Of a DNA stretch of 64,000 bases, positions 19,493 through 29,983 are shown in pieces (position 1 is the stretch's first letter; each line of letters begins with the position of its first letter). Below the pieces are notes generated by a model that saw nothing but the letters and a program-made list of their open reading frames with translations, made no database searches and was not told where the DNA came from. The stretch is from Streptomyces marincola (GTDB lineage: Bacteria > Actinomycetota > Actinomycetes > Streptomycetales > Streptomycetaceae). The stretch spans positions 1,049,001-1,113,000 of the forward strand of contig NZ_CP084541.1 of the NCBI RefSeq assembly GCF_020410765.1, read 5' to 3'. The translations under genes were made by a program, and so were the position numbers.

Positions 19493-19828
19493 TCAGATCT
19501 CGCCGCGCAGCTTCGCCAGGGCTTCGGCGAGGATCGCCTCGCCGTCGGCGTCGCTGCGGCGCTCGCGCACATAGGCGAGATGCGTCTTGTAGGGCTCGGT
19601 GCGCGGGGGGTCCGGCGGGGCGTCGCGCTGTGTGCCCGCCGGGAATCCGCAACGCGGGCAGTCCCACGTTTCCGGGATCTGTGCGTCGCTGGCGAAGCTG
19701 GGCTGTGTCTCGTGCCCGTTCGCACACCAGAAGGAGACCCTCAGCCGAGGCGCGGACTCGCCGCGCTCGGCCTCACCCATGGGCCCCGCCCCGACCCGGC
19801 TGCCCCGGATCGCGTTGCCACCTGCCAC
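19493..19828 (-). CDS. RNA polymerase-binding protein, RbpA family
   Basis: 111-aa member of the actinobacterial RbpA family, which binds RNA polymerase and principal sigma factors. It has the core with FWCANGHETQ and WDCPRCGFPAG (three Cys plus a His, RbpA-fold site) and the sigma-interacting C-terminal helix RTEPYKTHLAYVRERRSDADGE. Classical S. coelicolor RbpA (SCO1421, from memory) differs in its N-terminus and lies elsewhere, so this may be the paralogue rather than RbpA itself. GTG 19828 has AGGAG upstream. It is a single-gene unit with its own promoter and terminator. Confidence 0.85.
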   Translation of the reverse strand: MAGGNAIRGSRVGAGPMGEAERGESAPRLRVSFWCANGHETQPSFASDAQIPETWDCPRCGFPAGTQRDAPPDPPRTEPYKTHLAYVRERRSDADGEAILAEALAKLRGEI

Positions 19829-19864
19829 GGTCGTTACTCCTGCCTGACATCCTGCGAAGTCCTC

Positions 19865-19893
19865 AGTCTATGCAAGGCTCAACGCACGTCCAG
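19865..19893 (-). promoter_or_regulatory. Promoter of the rbpA-family gene
   Basis: On the minus strand, -35 CTGGAC (19888-19893), a 17-nt spacer and -10 TAGACT (19865-19870). The transcript would have a leader of about 30 nt carrying the AGGAG site. No sigma-R type GGGAAT/GTT pair is seen. Confidence 0.6.
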
Positions 19894-19935
19894 TGCTGGG
19901 AGTTACTTGAGACAGGTCTCGGCTGGGCGACAGGA

Positions 19936-20166
19936 TCAGGACTTCATCAGCAGACCGAGGACCACGACGATCGCCGCCCACATGAGGCCGACGACCACGG
20001 TGATCCGGTCCAGGTTGCGCTCGGCGACCGAAGAACCGCCGACGGAGGACTGCATGCCACCGCCGAACATGTCGGAGAGGCCGCCGCCCTTGCCCTTGTG
20101 CATCAGCACGAGCAGCGCCAGCAGGGCGCTGAACACGATCAGGGCGATCTGGAACGCCGTTTCCAC
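19936..20166 (-). CDS. secG: Protein translocase subunit SecG
   Basis: Small membrane subunit of the SecYEG translocon. 76 aa with two hydrophobic helices (ALIVFSALLALLVLM and ITVVVGLMWAAIVVVLGLL) around the conserved loop GKGGGLSDMFGGGMQSSVGGSSVAE, given here only as its landmarks GKGGGLSDMFGG and VAERNLDRIT. GTG 20166. It follows tpiA, 96 nt away across a hairpin, as is usual in actinobacteria. Confidence 0.95.
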   Translation of the reverse strand: METAFQIALIVFSALLALLVLMHKGKGGGLSDMFGGGMQSSVGGSSVAERNLDRITVVVGLMWAAIVVVLGLLMKS

Positions 20167-20204
20167 GACTGGACCAACTCTCTGAGGGACGGATGAACGT
20201 ATTG

Positions 20205-20232
20205 CCGGGGGCCGGCGTGGGCCGGCCCCCGG
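20205..20232 (-). terminator. Hairpin between tpiA and secG
   Basis: CCGGGGGCCGGC pairs perfectly with GCCGGCCCCCGG over a 4-nt loop. It would end or attenuate the gap-pgk-tpiA transcript before secG. Confidence 0.7.
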
Positions 20233-20262
20233 ACAGGGTACCGCTCGCTCGCGCGCCGGTCT

Positions 20263-21039
<777 letters not shown>

Positions 21040-21043
21040 CGTG

Positions 21044-22246
21044 TCAGTCCTCCAGTGCCGCGAGGCCGGGGAGCGTCTTGCCTTCGAGGTACTCAAGGCT
21101 CGCTCCGCCGCCGGTCGAGATATGGCCGAATGCCGACTCCTCGAAGCCGAGGAGGCGCACCGCCGCCGCCGAGTCGCCACCGCCGACGACGGTGAACGCC
21201 GGGCTGTCCGCGAGCGCCTGCGCCACCGCCCGGGTGCCGGCGGCGAAGTCGGGGTGCTCGAAGACGCCCATGGGCCCGTTCCAGAAGACGGTCGCCGCGT
21301 CGGCCAGCCTGGCGGCGTAACGGGCCTGCGTCTCGGGGCCGATGTCCAGGCCCTGCTGACCGGCGGGGATGGCGTCCGCGGGCACCACGACCGGGTCCGC
21401 GGGCGCCTTCGTCCTGAGGTCGGGGAACTCCTTGGCCGCGACGACGTCGACCGGGAGCACGAACTCCACGCCGAGCTCGTCCGCCCGGCGCAGGTACGCG
21501 CGCACCGTGGGCACCTGGTCCTCCTGGAGCAGCGAATCCCCGACCTCGTGCCCCTGGGCCTTCAGGAACGTGTAGGCCATGCCGCCGCCGATCAGGATGC
21601 GGTCGGCCCGGGTGAGGAGGTGCTCGATGACACCGAGCTTGTCCGAGACCTTCGCGCCGCCGAGGACCACGGCGTAGGGGCGGCTGACGTTCTCGGTCAG
21701 CTTCTCCAGCACACCGACCTCGGTGGCGATGAGCCCGCCCGCCGCGTGCGGGAGCCGCGCCGGGAGGTCGTGGACGGAGGCGTGCTTGCGGTGCACCGCG
21801 CCGAATCCGTCGCCGACGTACACGTCGGCCAGGTCCGCGAGCCGCTCGGCGAACGCGCCGCGCTCGGCCTCGTCCTTGCTGGTCTCCCCCGCGTTGAAGC
21901 GCAGATTCTCCAGCAGCGCGACCTGGCCGTCGGCCAGTCCTGCGACGGCGGCCCTGGCGCTGTCGCCCACCGTGTCGGTCGCGAACGCCACCGGGGCGCC
22001 CAGCAGTTCACCGAGCCGCCCGGCGACGGGCGCGAGGGAGTACTGCGGGTCCGGCGCCCCCTTGGGCCGGCCCAGGTGCGAGGCGACGACCACGCGGGCG
22101 CCGGCCTCGACGAGCTTCTTGAGGGTGGGCACCACGGCCCGGATTCGGCCGTCGTCGGTGATGGTCCCGTCGGCGAGCGGAACGTTCAGGTCCGCGCGGA
22201 CGAAGACCCGCCGCCCCGCGACCTGGAGATCTTCGATCGTCTTCAT
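21044..22246 (-). CDS. pgk: Phosphoglycerate kinase
   Basis: Transfers phosphate from 1,3-bisphosphoglycerate to ADP in glycolysis. 400 aa. N-domain signature RVFVRADLNVPLADGTITDD, then VVVASHLGRPKG, SRPYAVVLGGAKVSDKLGVI, and the C-terminal loop FTVVGGGDSAAAVRLLG with FGHISTGGGASLEYLEGK-type sequence. ATG 22246 is chosen by family alignment; the frame extends to 22411 without homology. It lies 107 nt below gap. Confidence 0.97.
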   Translation of the reverse strand: MKTIEDLQVAGRRVFVRADLNVPLADGTITDDGRIRAVVPTLKKLVEAGARVVVASHLGRPKGAPDPQYSLAPVAGRLGELLGAPVAFATDTVGDSARAAVAGLADGQVALLENLRFNAGETSKDEAERGAFAERLADLADVYVGDGFGAVHRKHASVHDLPARLPHAAGGLIATEVGVLEKLTENVSRPYAVVLGGAKVSDKLGVIEHLLTRADRILIGGGMAYTFLKAQGHEVGDSLLQEDQVPTVRAYLRRADELGVEFVLPVDVVAAKEFPDLRTKAPADPVVVPADAIPAGQQGLDIGPETQARYAARLADAATVFWNGPMGVFEHPDFAAGTRAVAQALADSPAFTVVGGGDSAAAVRLLGFEESAFGHISTGGGASLEYLEGKTLPGLAALED

Positions 22247-22353
22247 GCTTGTCCGGACTCCTGGGGTCTGAACTCCTACAGGCTGCTCTGCCATGGCACG
22301 AGGGCCCGCAGCGGGCGGTGGAGCACACTGCGGGCCCTGCGGGCGCGGACGGG

Positions 22354-23358
<1,005 letters not shown>

Positions 23359-23434
23359 GAACCGATCTCCTCGTTGGTACGCCGGCGAATCGAGCACCGG
23401 CGATGCTGTATTGGGATGTCCCCGACCACTTCCG

Positions 23435-23440
23435 ACCCTA
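23435..23440 (-). promoter_or_regulatory. Possible gap operon -10 box
   Basis: TAGGGT on the minus strand, about 75 nt upstream of GTG 23358. A weak GTCACC lies 18 nt further up. Confidence 0.4.
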
Positions 23441-23477
23441 CCGCGCCCGGGTTCCCCCGGTGACATCGGCCAGGCGT

Positions 23478-23505
23478 GTTCGGGCCCGGAAATACGGGCC
23501 CGAAC
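23478..23505 (-). terminator. Terminator after whiA
   Basis: Perfect 11-bp stem, GTTCGGGCCCG with CGGGCCCGAAC, and a 6-nt loop, 20 nt below the whiA stop on the minus strand. Confidence 0.78.
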
Positions 23506-23525
23506 GGCCTTTCCCACCGGTCGGC

Positions 23526-24503
23526 TCAGCCGACCATCTCCTCGGTGAGACTCGCCTCGGTGCCGGGAATGCCCAGGTCCTGGGCCCGCTTGTCCGCCAT
23601 CGCGAGCAGCCGCCTGATGCGGCCCGCGACCGCGTCCTTGGTCAGCGGCGGATCGGCGAGCGCGCCCAGCTCCTCCAGGGACGCCTGCTTGTGGTCCATG
23701 CGCAGCCGGCCCGCCGCCGCGAGGTGGTCGGGCACCTCGTCGCCCAGGATCTCCAGGGCGCGCTGCACGCGGGCGCCCGCGGCGACCGCGGCCCGGGCCG
23801 AACGGCGCAGGTTGGCGTCGTCGAAGTTCGCCAGGCGGTTGGCCGTGGCCCGTACCTCGCGCCGCATCCTGCGCTCCTCCCAGGCCAGCACCGACTCGTG
23901 GGCGCCCAGGCGGGTGAGCAGCGCACCGATGGCGTCGCCGTCGCGCACGACGACACGGTCCACGCTGCGCACCTCGCGGGCCTTGGCACCGATCTGGAGC
24001 CGGCGGGCCGCCCCGACCAGGGCGAGCGCGGCCTCGGGTCCCGGGCAGGTCACTTCGAGCGAGGAGGAGCGCCCCGGCTCGGTCAGGGAGCCGTGGGCGA
24101 GGAACGCGCCCCGCCAGGCCGCCTCGGCGTCGCAGGTCGCCCCAGAGACCACCTGCGGCGGCAGGCCGCGGATCGGGCGGCCCCTGCCGTCGACCAGGCC
24201 GGTCTGGCGGGCCAGCTGATCGCCGCCCGCGACGACGCGGACCACGTACCGGCTGCCGCGGCGCAGCCCGCCGGGCGCCATCACCACCAGGTCGGAGGAG
24301 TGGCCGAAGATCTCCAGGATGTCCCGGCGCAGGCGCCGCGCGGCGATGCCCGTGTCCAGCTCCGCCTCGATCACGATCCGCCCGCTCACCAGGTGCAGGC
24401 CGCCCGCGAAGCGCAGGATGGACGACACCTCCGACTTGCGGCAGCAGGTGCGGGTGACGGGGAGCCGGGAGATCTCGTCCTTCACCGCAGCCGTCATCGC
24501 CAT
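23526..24503 (-). CDS. whiA: Sporulation transcription regulator WhiA
   Basis: DNA-binding protein that acts with WhiB at the switch to sporulation septation in Streptomyces. 325 aa: LAGLIDADG-endonuclease-like N-domain (RFAGGLHLVSGRIVIEAELD, WRGAFLAHGSLTEPGRSSSLEV) without the endonuclease catalytic motif, then the C-terminal HTH domain (ASLEELGALADPPLTKDAVAGRIRRLL region). ATG 24503 is the usual start; the third codon, ATG 24497, gives an exact ATGA overlap with the yvcK stop and is equally possible. Last gene of uvrC-rapZ-yvcK-whiA. Confidence 0.95.
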   Translation of the reverse strand: MAMTAAVKDEISRLPVTRTCCRKSEVSSILRFAGGLHLVSGRIVIEAELDTGIAARRLRRDILEIFGHSSDLVVMAPGGLRRGSRYVVRVVAGGDQLARQTGLVDGRGRPIRGLPPQVVSGATCDAEAAWRGAFLAHGSLTEPGRSSSLEVTCPGPEAALALVGAARRLQIGAKAREVRSVDRVVVRDGDAIGALLTRLGAHESVLAWEERRMRREVRATANRLANFDDANLRRSARAAVAAGARVQRALEILGDEVPDHLAAAGRLRMDHKQASLEELGALADPPLTKDAVAGRIRRLLAMADKRAQDLGIPGTEASLTEEMVG

Positions 24504-25567
24504 GGGCCGATCCTTCCATGCATCCGAAAAATACGGTCGTACGCGGCGGCGAGCAGCTCCGGGTCGTGCCGGGGAGAACCACCCGGAACCGAGCGGTCGC
24601 CGCGGGCGGCCACCGGCGCCAGCTCGACTCCGGCTCCCAGCCGCTCGGCCGCCCGGCGCAGACTCTCCTGGTCCGGAACGGCGGCCTGGTCTGCCAGCAC
24701 CACGTCAAAGGCGAGTTTAGGGGCGTGTTGTACCAAAACCTCCACATGACGCTGCGGGGAGAAGCCATCAGTTTCGCCCGGCTGCGGAGCCAGGTTGAGG
24801 GAGAGGACGCGGCGGGCCCTCGTGGCGACGAGGGCGTCGAGCAGCTCGGGGACCAGCAGGTGGGGGATGACGGACGAGAACCACGAGCCGGGTCCGAGCA
24901 CCACCCAGTCGGCGTCGAGCACCGCCTCGACGGCCTCGGGAACGGCCGGCGGGTCGCCCGGAACGAGCACGACCCGCTGCACCTCGCCGGGGGTGAGGGC
25001 GACGGCCACCTGCCCGCGGACCCGGCTCAGCTCCCCCGGGTGCCGCGGGTCGTGGCCCCGGACGAGTGCCTCGAGTTCGAGCGGCACGGCCGACATCGGC
25101 AGGACCCGGCCGTGCGCGCCGAGGAGCTTGCCGACCAGGTCGAGCGCCCGCACGTGATCGCCGAGTTGCTCCCACAGCGCGACGATGAGCAGATTGCCCA
25201 CGGCGTGGTCGTGCAGCGCCCCCTCGCTCGTGAAGCGGTGCTGCACGACCTCCGACCACGTGCGGCCCCACTCGTCGTCGCCGCAGAGCGCGGCCAAAGC
25301 CTTGCGCAGGTCGCCGGGCGGCAGGACGCCGAGCTCGTCGCGGAGCCTGCCGCTCGACCCCCCGTCGTCGGCGACGGTCACCACGGCCGTGAGATCGCCC
25401 GTGATGCGGCGCAGCGCGGTCAGCGAGGCGGAGAGCCCCATGCCGCCGCCCAGGGCCACGACCTTGGGCTGGGCGCCACGCCGCCCGCCGCGCGGCGGGC
25501 GGGCGGTGGTGCGGCCGAGCGGCCGGCTCTCGGCGCCCCTGCGGTGCCACAGGCCCTTGCGCGGCAT
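24494..25567 (-). CDS. yvcK: YvcK/CofD-like gluconeogenesis factor
   Basis: UDP-sugar-binding protein linked in other bacteria to cell-wall precursor and gluconeogenic balance. 357 aa. The nucleotide-binding start is VVALGGGMGLSASLTALRR (about residues 36-54), followed by TVADDGGSSGRLRDELGVLPPGDLRKAL and DHAVGNLLIVAL. The first about 33 residues are basic and disordered. ATG 25567 lies directly next to the rapZ stop, so translation is coupled. The rapZ-yvcK-whiA order is conserved in Gram-positive bacteria. Confidence 0.93.
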   Translation of the reverse strand: MPRKGLWHRRGAESRPLGRTTARPPRGGRRGAQPKVVALGGGMGLSASLTALRRITGDLTAVVTVADDGGSSGRLRDELGVLPPGDLRKALAALCGDDEWGRTWSEVVQHRFTSEGALHDHAVGNLLIVALWEQLGDHVRALDLVGKLLGAHGRVLPMSAVPLELEALVRGHDPRHPGELSRVRGQVAVALTPGEVQRVVLVPGDPPAVPEAVEAVLDADWVVLGPGSWFSSVIPHLLVPELLDALVATRARRVLSLNLAPQPGETDGFSPQRHVEVLVQHAPKLAFDVVLADQAAVPDQESLRRAAERLGAGVELAPVAARGDRSVPGGSPRHDPELLAAAYDRIFRMHGRIGPWR

Positions 25568-26494
25568 CTACTCGCGCCCCATGTCCCGGTGGACGACGAC
25601 CGTTTCGACTCCCTCCGCGGCGAGCCTGCGGGCCAGCCGCTCGGACATCGCGACGCTGCGGTGCTTGCCGCCCGTGCAGCCCACGGCGATCGTGACGTAC
25701 CGCTTGCCCTCGCGGCGGTAGCCGGTGGCGATCAGCTGGAGCAGTTCGGCGTAGCGGTCGAGGAACTCCTTGGCGCCCGGCTGGTTGAAGACGTAGCCCG
25801 AGACCTCCTCGCTCGTGCCCGTGTAGGGGCGCAGCTCGGGCACCCAGTGGGGGTTGGGCAGGAAGCGGCAGTCGACGACGTGGTCGGCGTCCACCGGCAG
25901 GCCGTACTTGTACCCGAACGACATCACCGTCGCGCGCAGCTCCGGCTCGTCGCCGCCGGCGAACTGGGCGTCCATCTTGGCGCGCAGCTCGTGCACGTTC
26001 AGGTTGGAGGTGTCGATCACCAGGTCGGCGTCGCCGCGCAGCTCGCGCAGCAGGTCGCGCTCGGCCGCGATGCCGTCGACGATCCGGCCGTCGCCCTGGA
26101 GCGGGTGCGGGCGGCGGACGGACTCGAACCGCTGCACGAGCGCGTTGTCCGACGCCTCAAGGAAGACGATGCGGCGCGTGACGCCCTTGGTGTCGAGGTC
26201 GGTCAGCGACTCGCGGAGGCTGTCGAAGAAGCTCCGGCCGCGGACGTCGACGACGACGGCGATGCGCGCCACGTTGCCCTGGGAGCGGGCGCCGAGGTCG
26301 ACCATGGTGGGGATCAGGGCGGGCGGCAGGTTGTCCACGACGAACCAGCCGAGATCCTCAAGGCACTTGGCGGCGGTGCTGCGCCCGGCCCCGGACATGC
26401 CGGAGATGATCACCAGCTCCGGGGTGGTGAGGGTCTCCTCGCCGCCGGGCGGCGTGCCCGGCTGCTCGGCTCCTCTGCTCTGTTCGCTCATCAT
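25568..26494 (-). CDS. rapZ: RNase adapter / nucleotide-binding protein RapZ
   Basis: P-loop protein; in Escherichia coli RapZ guides small-RNA decay controlling GlmS. The actinobacterial role is not settled. 308 aa. Walker A GMSGAGRST at about residues 32-40; VVDVRGRSFFDSLRESL and the C-terminal ATGYRREGKRYVTIAVGCTGG region with HRSVAMSERLA are family marks. The first about 22 residues are a variable head. ATG 26494 (ATG 26491 also possible). Confidence 0.94.
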   Translation of the reverse strand: MMSEQSRGAEQPGTPPGGEETLTTPELVIISGMSGAGRSTAAKCLEDLGWFVVDNLPPALIPTMVDLGARSQGNVARIAVVVDVRGRSFFDSLRESLTDLDTKGVTRRIVFLEASDNALVQRFESVRRPHPLQGDGRIVDGIAAERDLLRELRGDADLVIDTSNLNVHELRAKMDAQFAGGDEPELRATVMSFGYKYGLPVDADHVVDCRFLPNPHWVPELRPYTGTSEEVSGYVFNQPGAKEFLDRYAELLQLIATGYRREGKRYVTIAVGCTGGKHRSVAMSERLARRLAAEGVETVVVHRDMGRE

Positions 26495-26550
26495 CGCAGT
26501 CCCCCGCGTGTCTGTTTCCGTGCGTGAAGTGGGTGGGTTCGCTCTCCCGC

Positions 26551-28524
26551 TCAGTCCTCGATGATCTCGCCGGTCGCGGTGTTGACCGCGGGGACGGCCT
26601 GGCGGTCCCCGGCCAGGGCCGCGGCGACCGTCTCCGCGGTCCTGCGGCCCACTCCCGGTACCTCGCAGATCTCCTCGATCGTGGCGGCGCGCAGTCGCTT
26701 GACCGATCCGAAGTGCTTGAGCAGGGCCTTCTTCCGGGTCTCCCCGAGGCCGGGTACGGCGTCGAGGGGACCCTTCCTTATCGATTGTGACCGCTTGCCC
26801 CGCTGGTAGCGGATCGCGAAGCGGTGCGCCTCGTCACGGACCCGTTGCAGGAGGTAGAGCCCCTCGCTGGAACGGGGCAGGATCACCGGGTCGTCGTCGC
26901 CCGGCAGCCAGACCTCCTCAAGGCGCTTGGCGAGTCCGCACACGGCGACGTCGTCGACGCCGAGCTCGTCCATCGCCCTGCGGGCGGCGGCCACCTGCGG
27001 CTGCCCGCCGTCCACCACCACGAGCTGGGGCGGGTAGGCGAACCGCTTGGGGCGGCCGTCCTCGTCCCGGGGAGACGCCGGAGCGTCCTCCTCCGGTTCC
27101 TCGACGGCCCACTCACCGGTCTTCTCCCGCTCCCTGAGGTAGCGGCGGAACCGGCGGGAGACGACCTCGTGCATGGCGCGGACGTCGTCCTGGCCGCTGA
27201 AGCCCTTGATCTGGAACCGCCGGTACTCGCTCTTCCTCGCCAGGCCGTCCTCGAAGACGACCATCGAGGCGACCACGTCGTCGCCCTGGAGGTGGGAGAC
27301 GTCGAAGCACTCGATGCGCAGCGGCGCCGAGTCGAGCCCCAGGGCCTCGGCGATCTCCTCAAGGGCGCGCGAGCGGGTCGTCAGGTCCGAGGCGCGCTTG
27401 GTCTTGTGCAGGGCCAGGGACTGCTGGGCGTTGCGCTGCACGGTCGCCATCAGGTCGCGCTTGTCGCCGCGCTGCGGAACGCGCAGGCCGACGCGTGAGC
27501 CGCGGCGTTCCCCCAGCCACTCGACCAGCGGCTCGGAGGGCTCGGGCAGCGCCGGGACCAGCACCTCCTTGGGCACGCTCTCGCCGCTCTCCTCGCCGTA
27601 GAGCTGCTGGAGCGCCGCCTCCACGAGGTCGGCCGTGGTCACGTTCTCGACGCGGTCGGTGACCCAGCCGCGCTGGCCGCGCACCCGGCCGCCGCGGACG
27701 TGGAAGATCTGCACCGCCGCCTCAAGATCGTCCTCGGCGAGGGCGATCAGGTCGGCGTCGGTGGCGTCGGCGAGCACGACCGCGTTCTTCTCCAGGGCGC
27801 GGCGCAGGGCCTCGATGTCGTCGCGCAGCCGGCCTGCCCGCTCGTACTCCAGTGCCTCGGCCGCCCGGTGCATCTCCTCTTCGAGGCGCTTGAGGTGGGC
27901 GCCGGTGCGGCCGGCCATGAAGTCGCAGAACTCCTCGGCGAGCGCGCGGTGCTCATCGGGGTCGATCCGGCCGGTGCAGGGCGCGGAGCACTTGTCGATG
28001 TAGCCGAGCAGGCAGGGCCTGCCGACGGCCCGCGCCCGCTTGAAGACGCCGGCGGAGCAGGTGCGGATCGGGAAGACGCGCAGCAGCAGGTCGACGGTCT
28101 CCCGGATGGCCCACGCGTGGGCGTAGGGGCCGAAGTAGCGCACGCCCTTGCGCTTGGGCCCGCGCATGACCTGGGCGCGCGGGTACTCCTCGTTCATCGT
28201 GACGGCGAGCGACGGATAGCTCTTGTCGTCGCGGTACTTGACGTTGAACCTGGGGTCGTACTCCTTGATCCAGGAGTATTCGAGCTGGAGGGCCTCGACC
28301 TCCGTCGAGACGACGGTCCACTCCACGGACGAGGCCGTGGTGACCATGCTGGCCGTCCTGGGGTGCAGGCCCGCCAGGTCCTGGAAGTAGGAGGAGAGCC
28401 GCTGCCTGAGGCTCTTGGCCTTGCCGACGTAGATGACCCGTCGGTGGTCGTCGCGGAAACGGTAGACCCCGGGCGAGTCGGGAATCTCGCCCGGCCTTGG
28501 GCGGTAGCTTGAGGGGTCGGCCAT
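26551..28524 (-). CDS. uvrC: Excinuclease ABC subunit C
   Basis: UvrC makes both incisions in nucleotide excision repair. 657 aa from ATG 28524. Order: GIY-YIG nuclease (GVYRFRDDHRRVIYVGKAKSLRQRL), the UVR motif near residue 210-240 with LEYERAGRLRDDIEALRRA, the RNase H-like nuclease domain (IECFDVSHLQG, PQLVVVDGGQPQV), and two C-terminal helix-hairpin-helix motifs (VPGLGETRKKALLKHFGS, VPGVGRRTAETV). A TAGGGT -10 box lies 7 nt above ATG 28524, so upstream ATG 28548 is unlikely. First gene of the four-gene run to whiA. Confidence 0.96.
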   Translation of the reverse strand: MADPSSYRPRPGEIPDSPGVYRFRDDHRRVIYVGKAKSLRQRLSSYFQDLAGLHPRTASMVTTASSVEWTVVSTEVEALQLEYSWIKEYDPRFNVKYRDDKSYPSLAVTMNEEYPRAQVMRGPKRKGVRYFGPYAHAWAIRETVDLLLRVFPIRTCSAGVFKRARAVGRPCLLGYIDKCSAPCTGRIDPDEHRALAEEFCDFMAGRTGAHLKRLEEEMHRAAEALEYERAGRLRDDIEALRRALEKNAVVLADATDADLIALAEDDLEAAVQIFHVRGGRVRGQRGWVTDRVENVTTADLVEAALQQLYGEESGESVPKEVLVPALPEPSEPLVEWLGERRGSRVGLRVPQRGDKRDLMATVQRNAQQSLALHKTKRASDLTTRSRALEEIAEALGLDSAPLRIECFDVSHLQGDDVVASMVVFEDGLARKSEYRRFQIKGFSGQDDVRAMHEVVSRRFRRYLREREKTGEWAVEEPEEDAPASPRDEDGRPKRFAYPPQLVVVDGGQPQVAAARRAMDELGVDDVAVCGLAKRLEEVWLPGDDDPVILPRSSEGLYLLQRVRDEAHRFAIRYQRGKRSQSIRKGPLDAVPGLGETRKKALLKHFGSVKRLRAATIEEICEVPGVGRRTAETVAAALAGDRQAVPAVNTATGEIIED

Positions 28525-28531
28525 GAACGCC

Positions 28532-28537
28532 ACCCTA
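28532..28537 (-). promoter_or_regulatory. Leaderless -10 box for uvrC
   Basis: TAGGGT on the minus strand with 7 nt to ATG 28524. No LexA-type palindrome is seen here. Confidence 0.55.
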
Positions 28538-28566
28538 CTGCCGCGCACTGACGGCGAGTGACGGTG

Positions 28567-29223
28567 TCACCAGCCGCGTTGGCGCCACTCCCCGAGGTGG
28601 GGCCGCTCCGCGCCCAGGGTCGTGTCGGCGCCGTGTCCCGGGTAGACCCAGGTCTCGTCGGGCAGCGGCGCGAACAGCTTGGCCTCCACGTCGCCGAGCA
28701 GCTGCTCGAACGCCCGGGCGTCGCCGCGGGTGTTGCCGACGCCGCCGGGGAAGAGCGAGTCGCCGGTGAAGACGTGCGGGTGCCCCTCCGGGTCGTCGTA
28801 CACCAGCGCGACGGAGCCGGGCGTGTGGCCGACGAGCTGCCGCACGGCGAGCCGGCAGACGCCGACGGCGAGCTCCGCGCCGTCGTCGAGCGGCTGCTCG
28901 GTGGGCACCGGGATGCCCTCGGTGTCGGGGCGCCCGGCGTACGTGCGCGCGCCGGTGGCGCGCACCACTTCGTCGAGCGCCTGCCAGTGGTCGCCGTGCC
29001 GGTGGGTGGTGACGACGCCGGCGAGTCCGTCGTCCCCGATGAGGCCGAGCAGGGTGTCGGGCTCCGCGGCGGCGTCGATCAGCAGCTGCTCGCCGGTATC
29101 ACGGCAGCGCAGCAGGTAGGCGTTGTTCTCCATGGGGCCGACCGCGACCTTGGTGATGATCAACTTCGCCAGCTCGTGGACGTCGGCCGGGCCGCCGACC
29201 GTGACAGTGCCGGTGTAGGTCAT
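28567..29223 (-). CDS. Metallo-beta-lactamase-fold hydrolase (glyoxalase II-like)
   Basis: 218-aa zinc hydrolase. The metal motif THRHGDH is at residues 73-79, with further ligands in QLVGHTPGS, TGDSLFPGGVGN and VYPGHG, the glyoxalase II-like arrangement. Cytosolic. It lies 12 nt below the mycothiol-dependent-type enzyme gene and is probably in one operon with it, so a thioester of mycothiol is a plausible but unproven substrate. Confidence 0.87.
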   Translation of the reverse strand: MTYTGTVTVGGPADVHELAKLIITKVAVGPMENNAYLLRCRDTGEQLLIDAAAEPDTLLGLIGDDGLAGVVTTHRHGDHWQALDEVVRATGARTYAGRPDTEGIPVPTEQPLDDGAELAVGVCRLAVRQLVGHTPGSVALVYDDPEGHPHVFTGDSLFPGGVGNTRGDARAFEQLLGDVEAKLFAPLPDETWVYPGHGADTTLGAERPHLGEWRQRGW

Positions 29224-29235
29224 GGCGGCAGTCTG

Positions 29236-29925
29236 TCAGAGGGGCGGCGGCTGGGGCAGCGGGCCGCCGCTGGTGAGGCCGCTGCCCGAGGTGCGCCCGG
29301 TGAGCCAGCCGACCAGGGCCGCGGGGGTGCCGGCCACGACCCGCGGCTCGCCCTCCGCGGCGCCGGTCCGCCAGTGGCGGCCGTCCTCGGCCCGCAGTTC
29401 GAGCGGCGGCAGGGCGGGGTGGCCGGCGAAGCGGCGGGCCAGCTGCTCGACGGACCGGTCGACGAACGTGCCGGGCAGGTCGGCGACCGTGCGGCCGATG
29501 TCCAGGTCGATGTGGTGCAGCTCGATCTCGGTCAGCCTGCGGAACGGGAGGCCGGCCAGGGTGTCGACGACGCCGTTGCGCAGGGCCGCCGTGCGCTGCC
29601 ACGCCGGGCCGGAGAGCCCGGCGGCCGTCTCCGCGAAGCGGGCGGCGCTTTCGCGCAGGTCCGCCCGGTGGAGGGCGGCGGGCCGGCGGGCACCGCGCTC
29701 GATGTCCGCGTTCCTGCTCTCCTCGCTCGGGTACATCGGGCGTCCGTGGATGACGTCGACCAGCGCGTCCGCGTTGCGGGCGAGGTGGGCGAGGACGTGG
29801 CCGCGGGTCCAGTCCGGGAGGCGCGAGGGAGCCGCCACCGCGTCGTCGTCCAGGGGCTCGACGGCGGCGAGAAGGCGTTCGGTCGCGTCCTTGAGTGCGG
29901 CGAGGTCCGCCTCGGGTCCGGTCAT
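29236..29925 (-). CDS. Maleylpyruvate isomerase-family mycothiol-dependent enzyme
   Basis: 229-aa DinB-like four-helix protein of the mycothiol-dependent maleylpyruvate isomerase family. Metal-site histidines lie in LPDWTRGHVLAHLARN (His43, His47) and in EIELHHIDLDIG. The C-terminal block WRTGAAEGEPRVVAGTPAALVGWLTGR is the usual SCP2-like end. ATG 29925 lies 7 nt below TAGCGT, so it is likely leaderless; GTG 29934 would overlap the -10. Substrate unknown. Confidence 0.83.
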   Translation of the reverse strand: MTGPEADLAALKDATERLLAAVEPLDDDAVAAPSRLPDWTRGHVLAHLARNADALVDVIHGRPMYPSEESRNADIERGARRPAALHRADLRESAARFAETAAGLSGPAWQRTAALRNGVVDTLAGLPFRRLTEIELHHIDLDIGRTVADLPGTFVDRSVEQLARRFAGHPALPPLELRAEDGRHWRTGAAEGEPRVVAGTPAALVGWLTGRTSGSGLTSGGPLPQPPPL

Positions 29926-29932
29926 GATCGTC

Positions 29933-29938
29933 ACGCTA
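29933..29938 (-). promoter_or_regulatory. Leaderless -10 box
   Basis: TAGCGT on the minus strand, 7 nt before ATG 29925. Confidence 0.55.
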
Positions 29939-29983
29939 GCCGAGTCACCCGATCGAGGGAAGGTGGCACGAAAGCGCCGGTAA

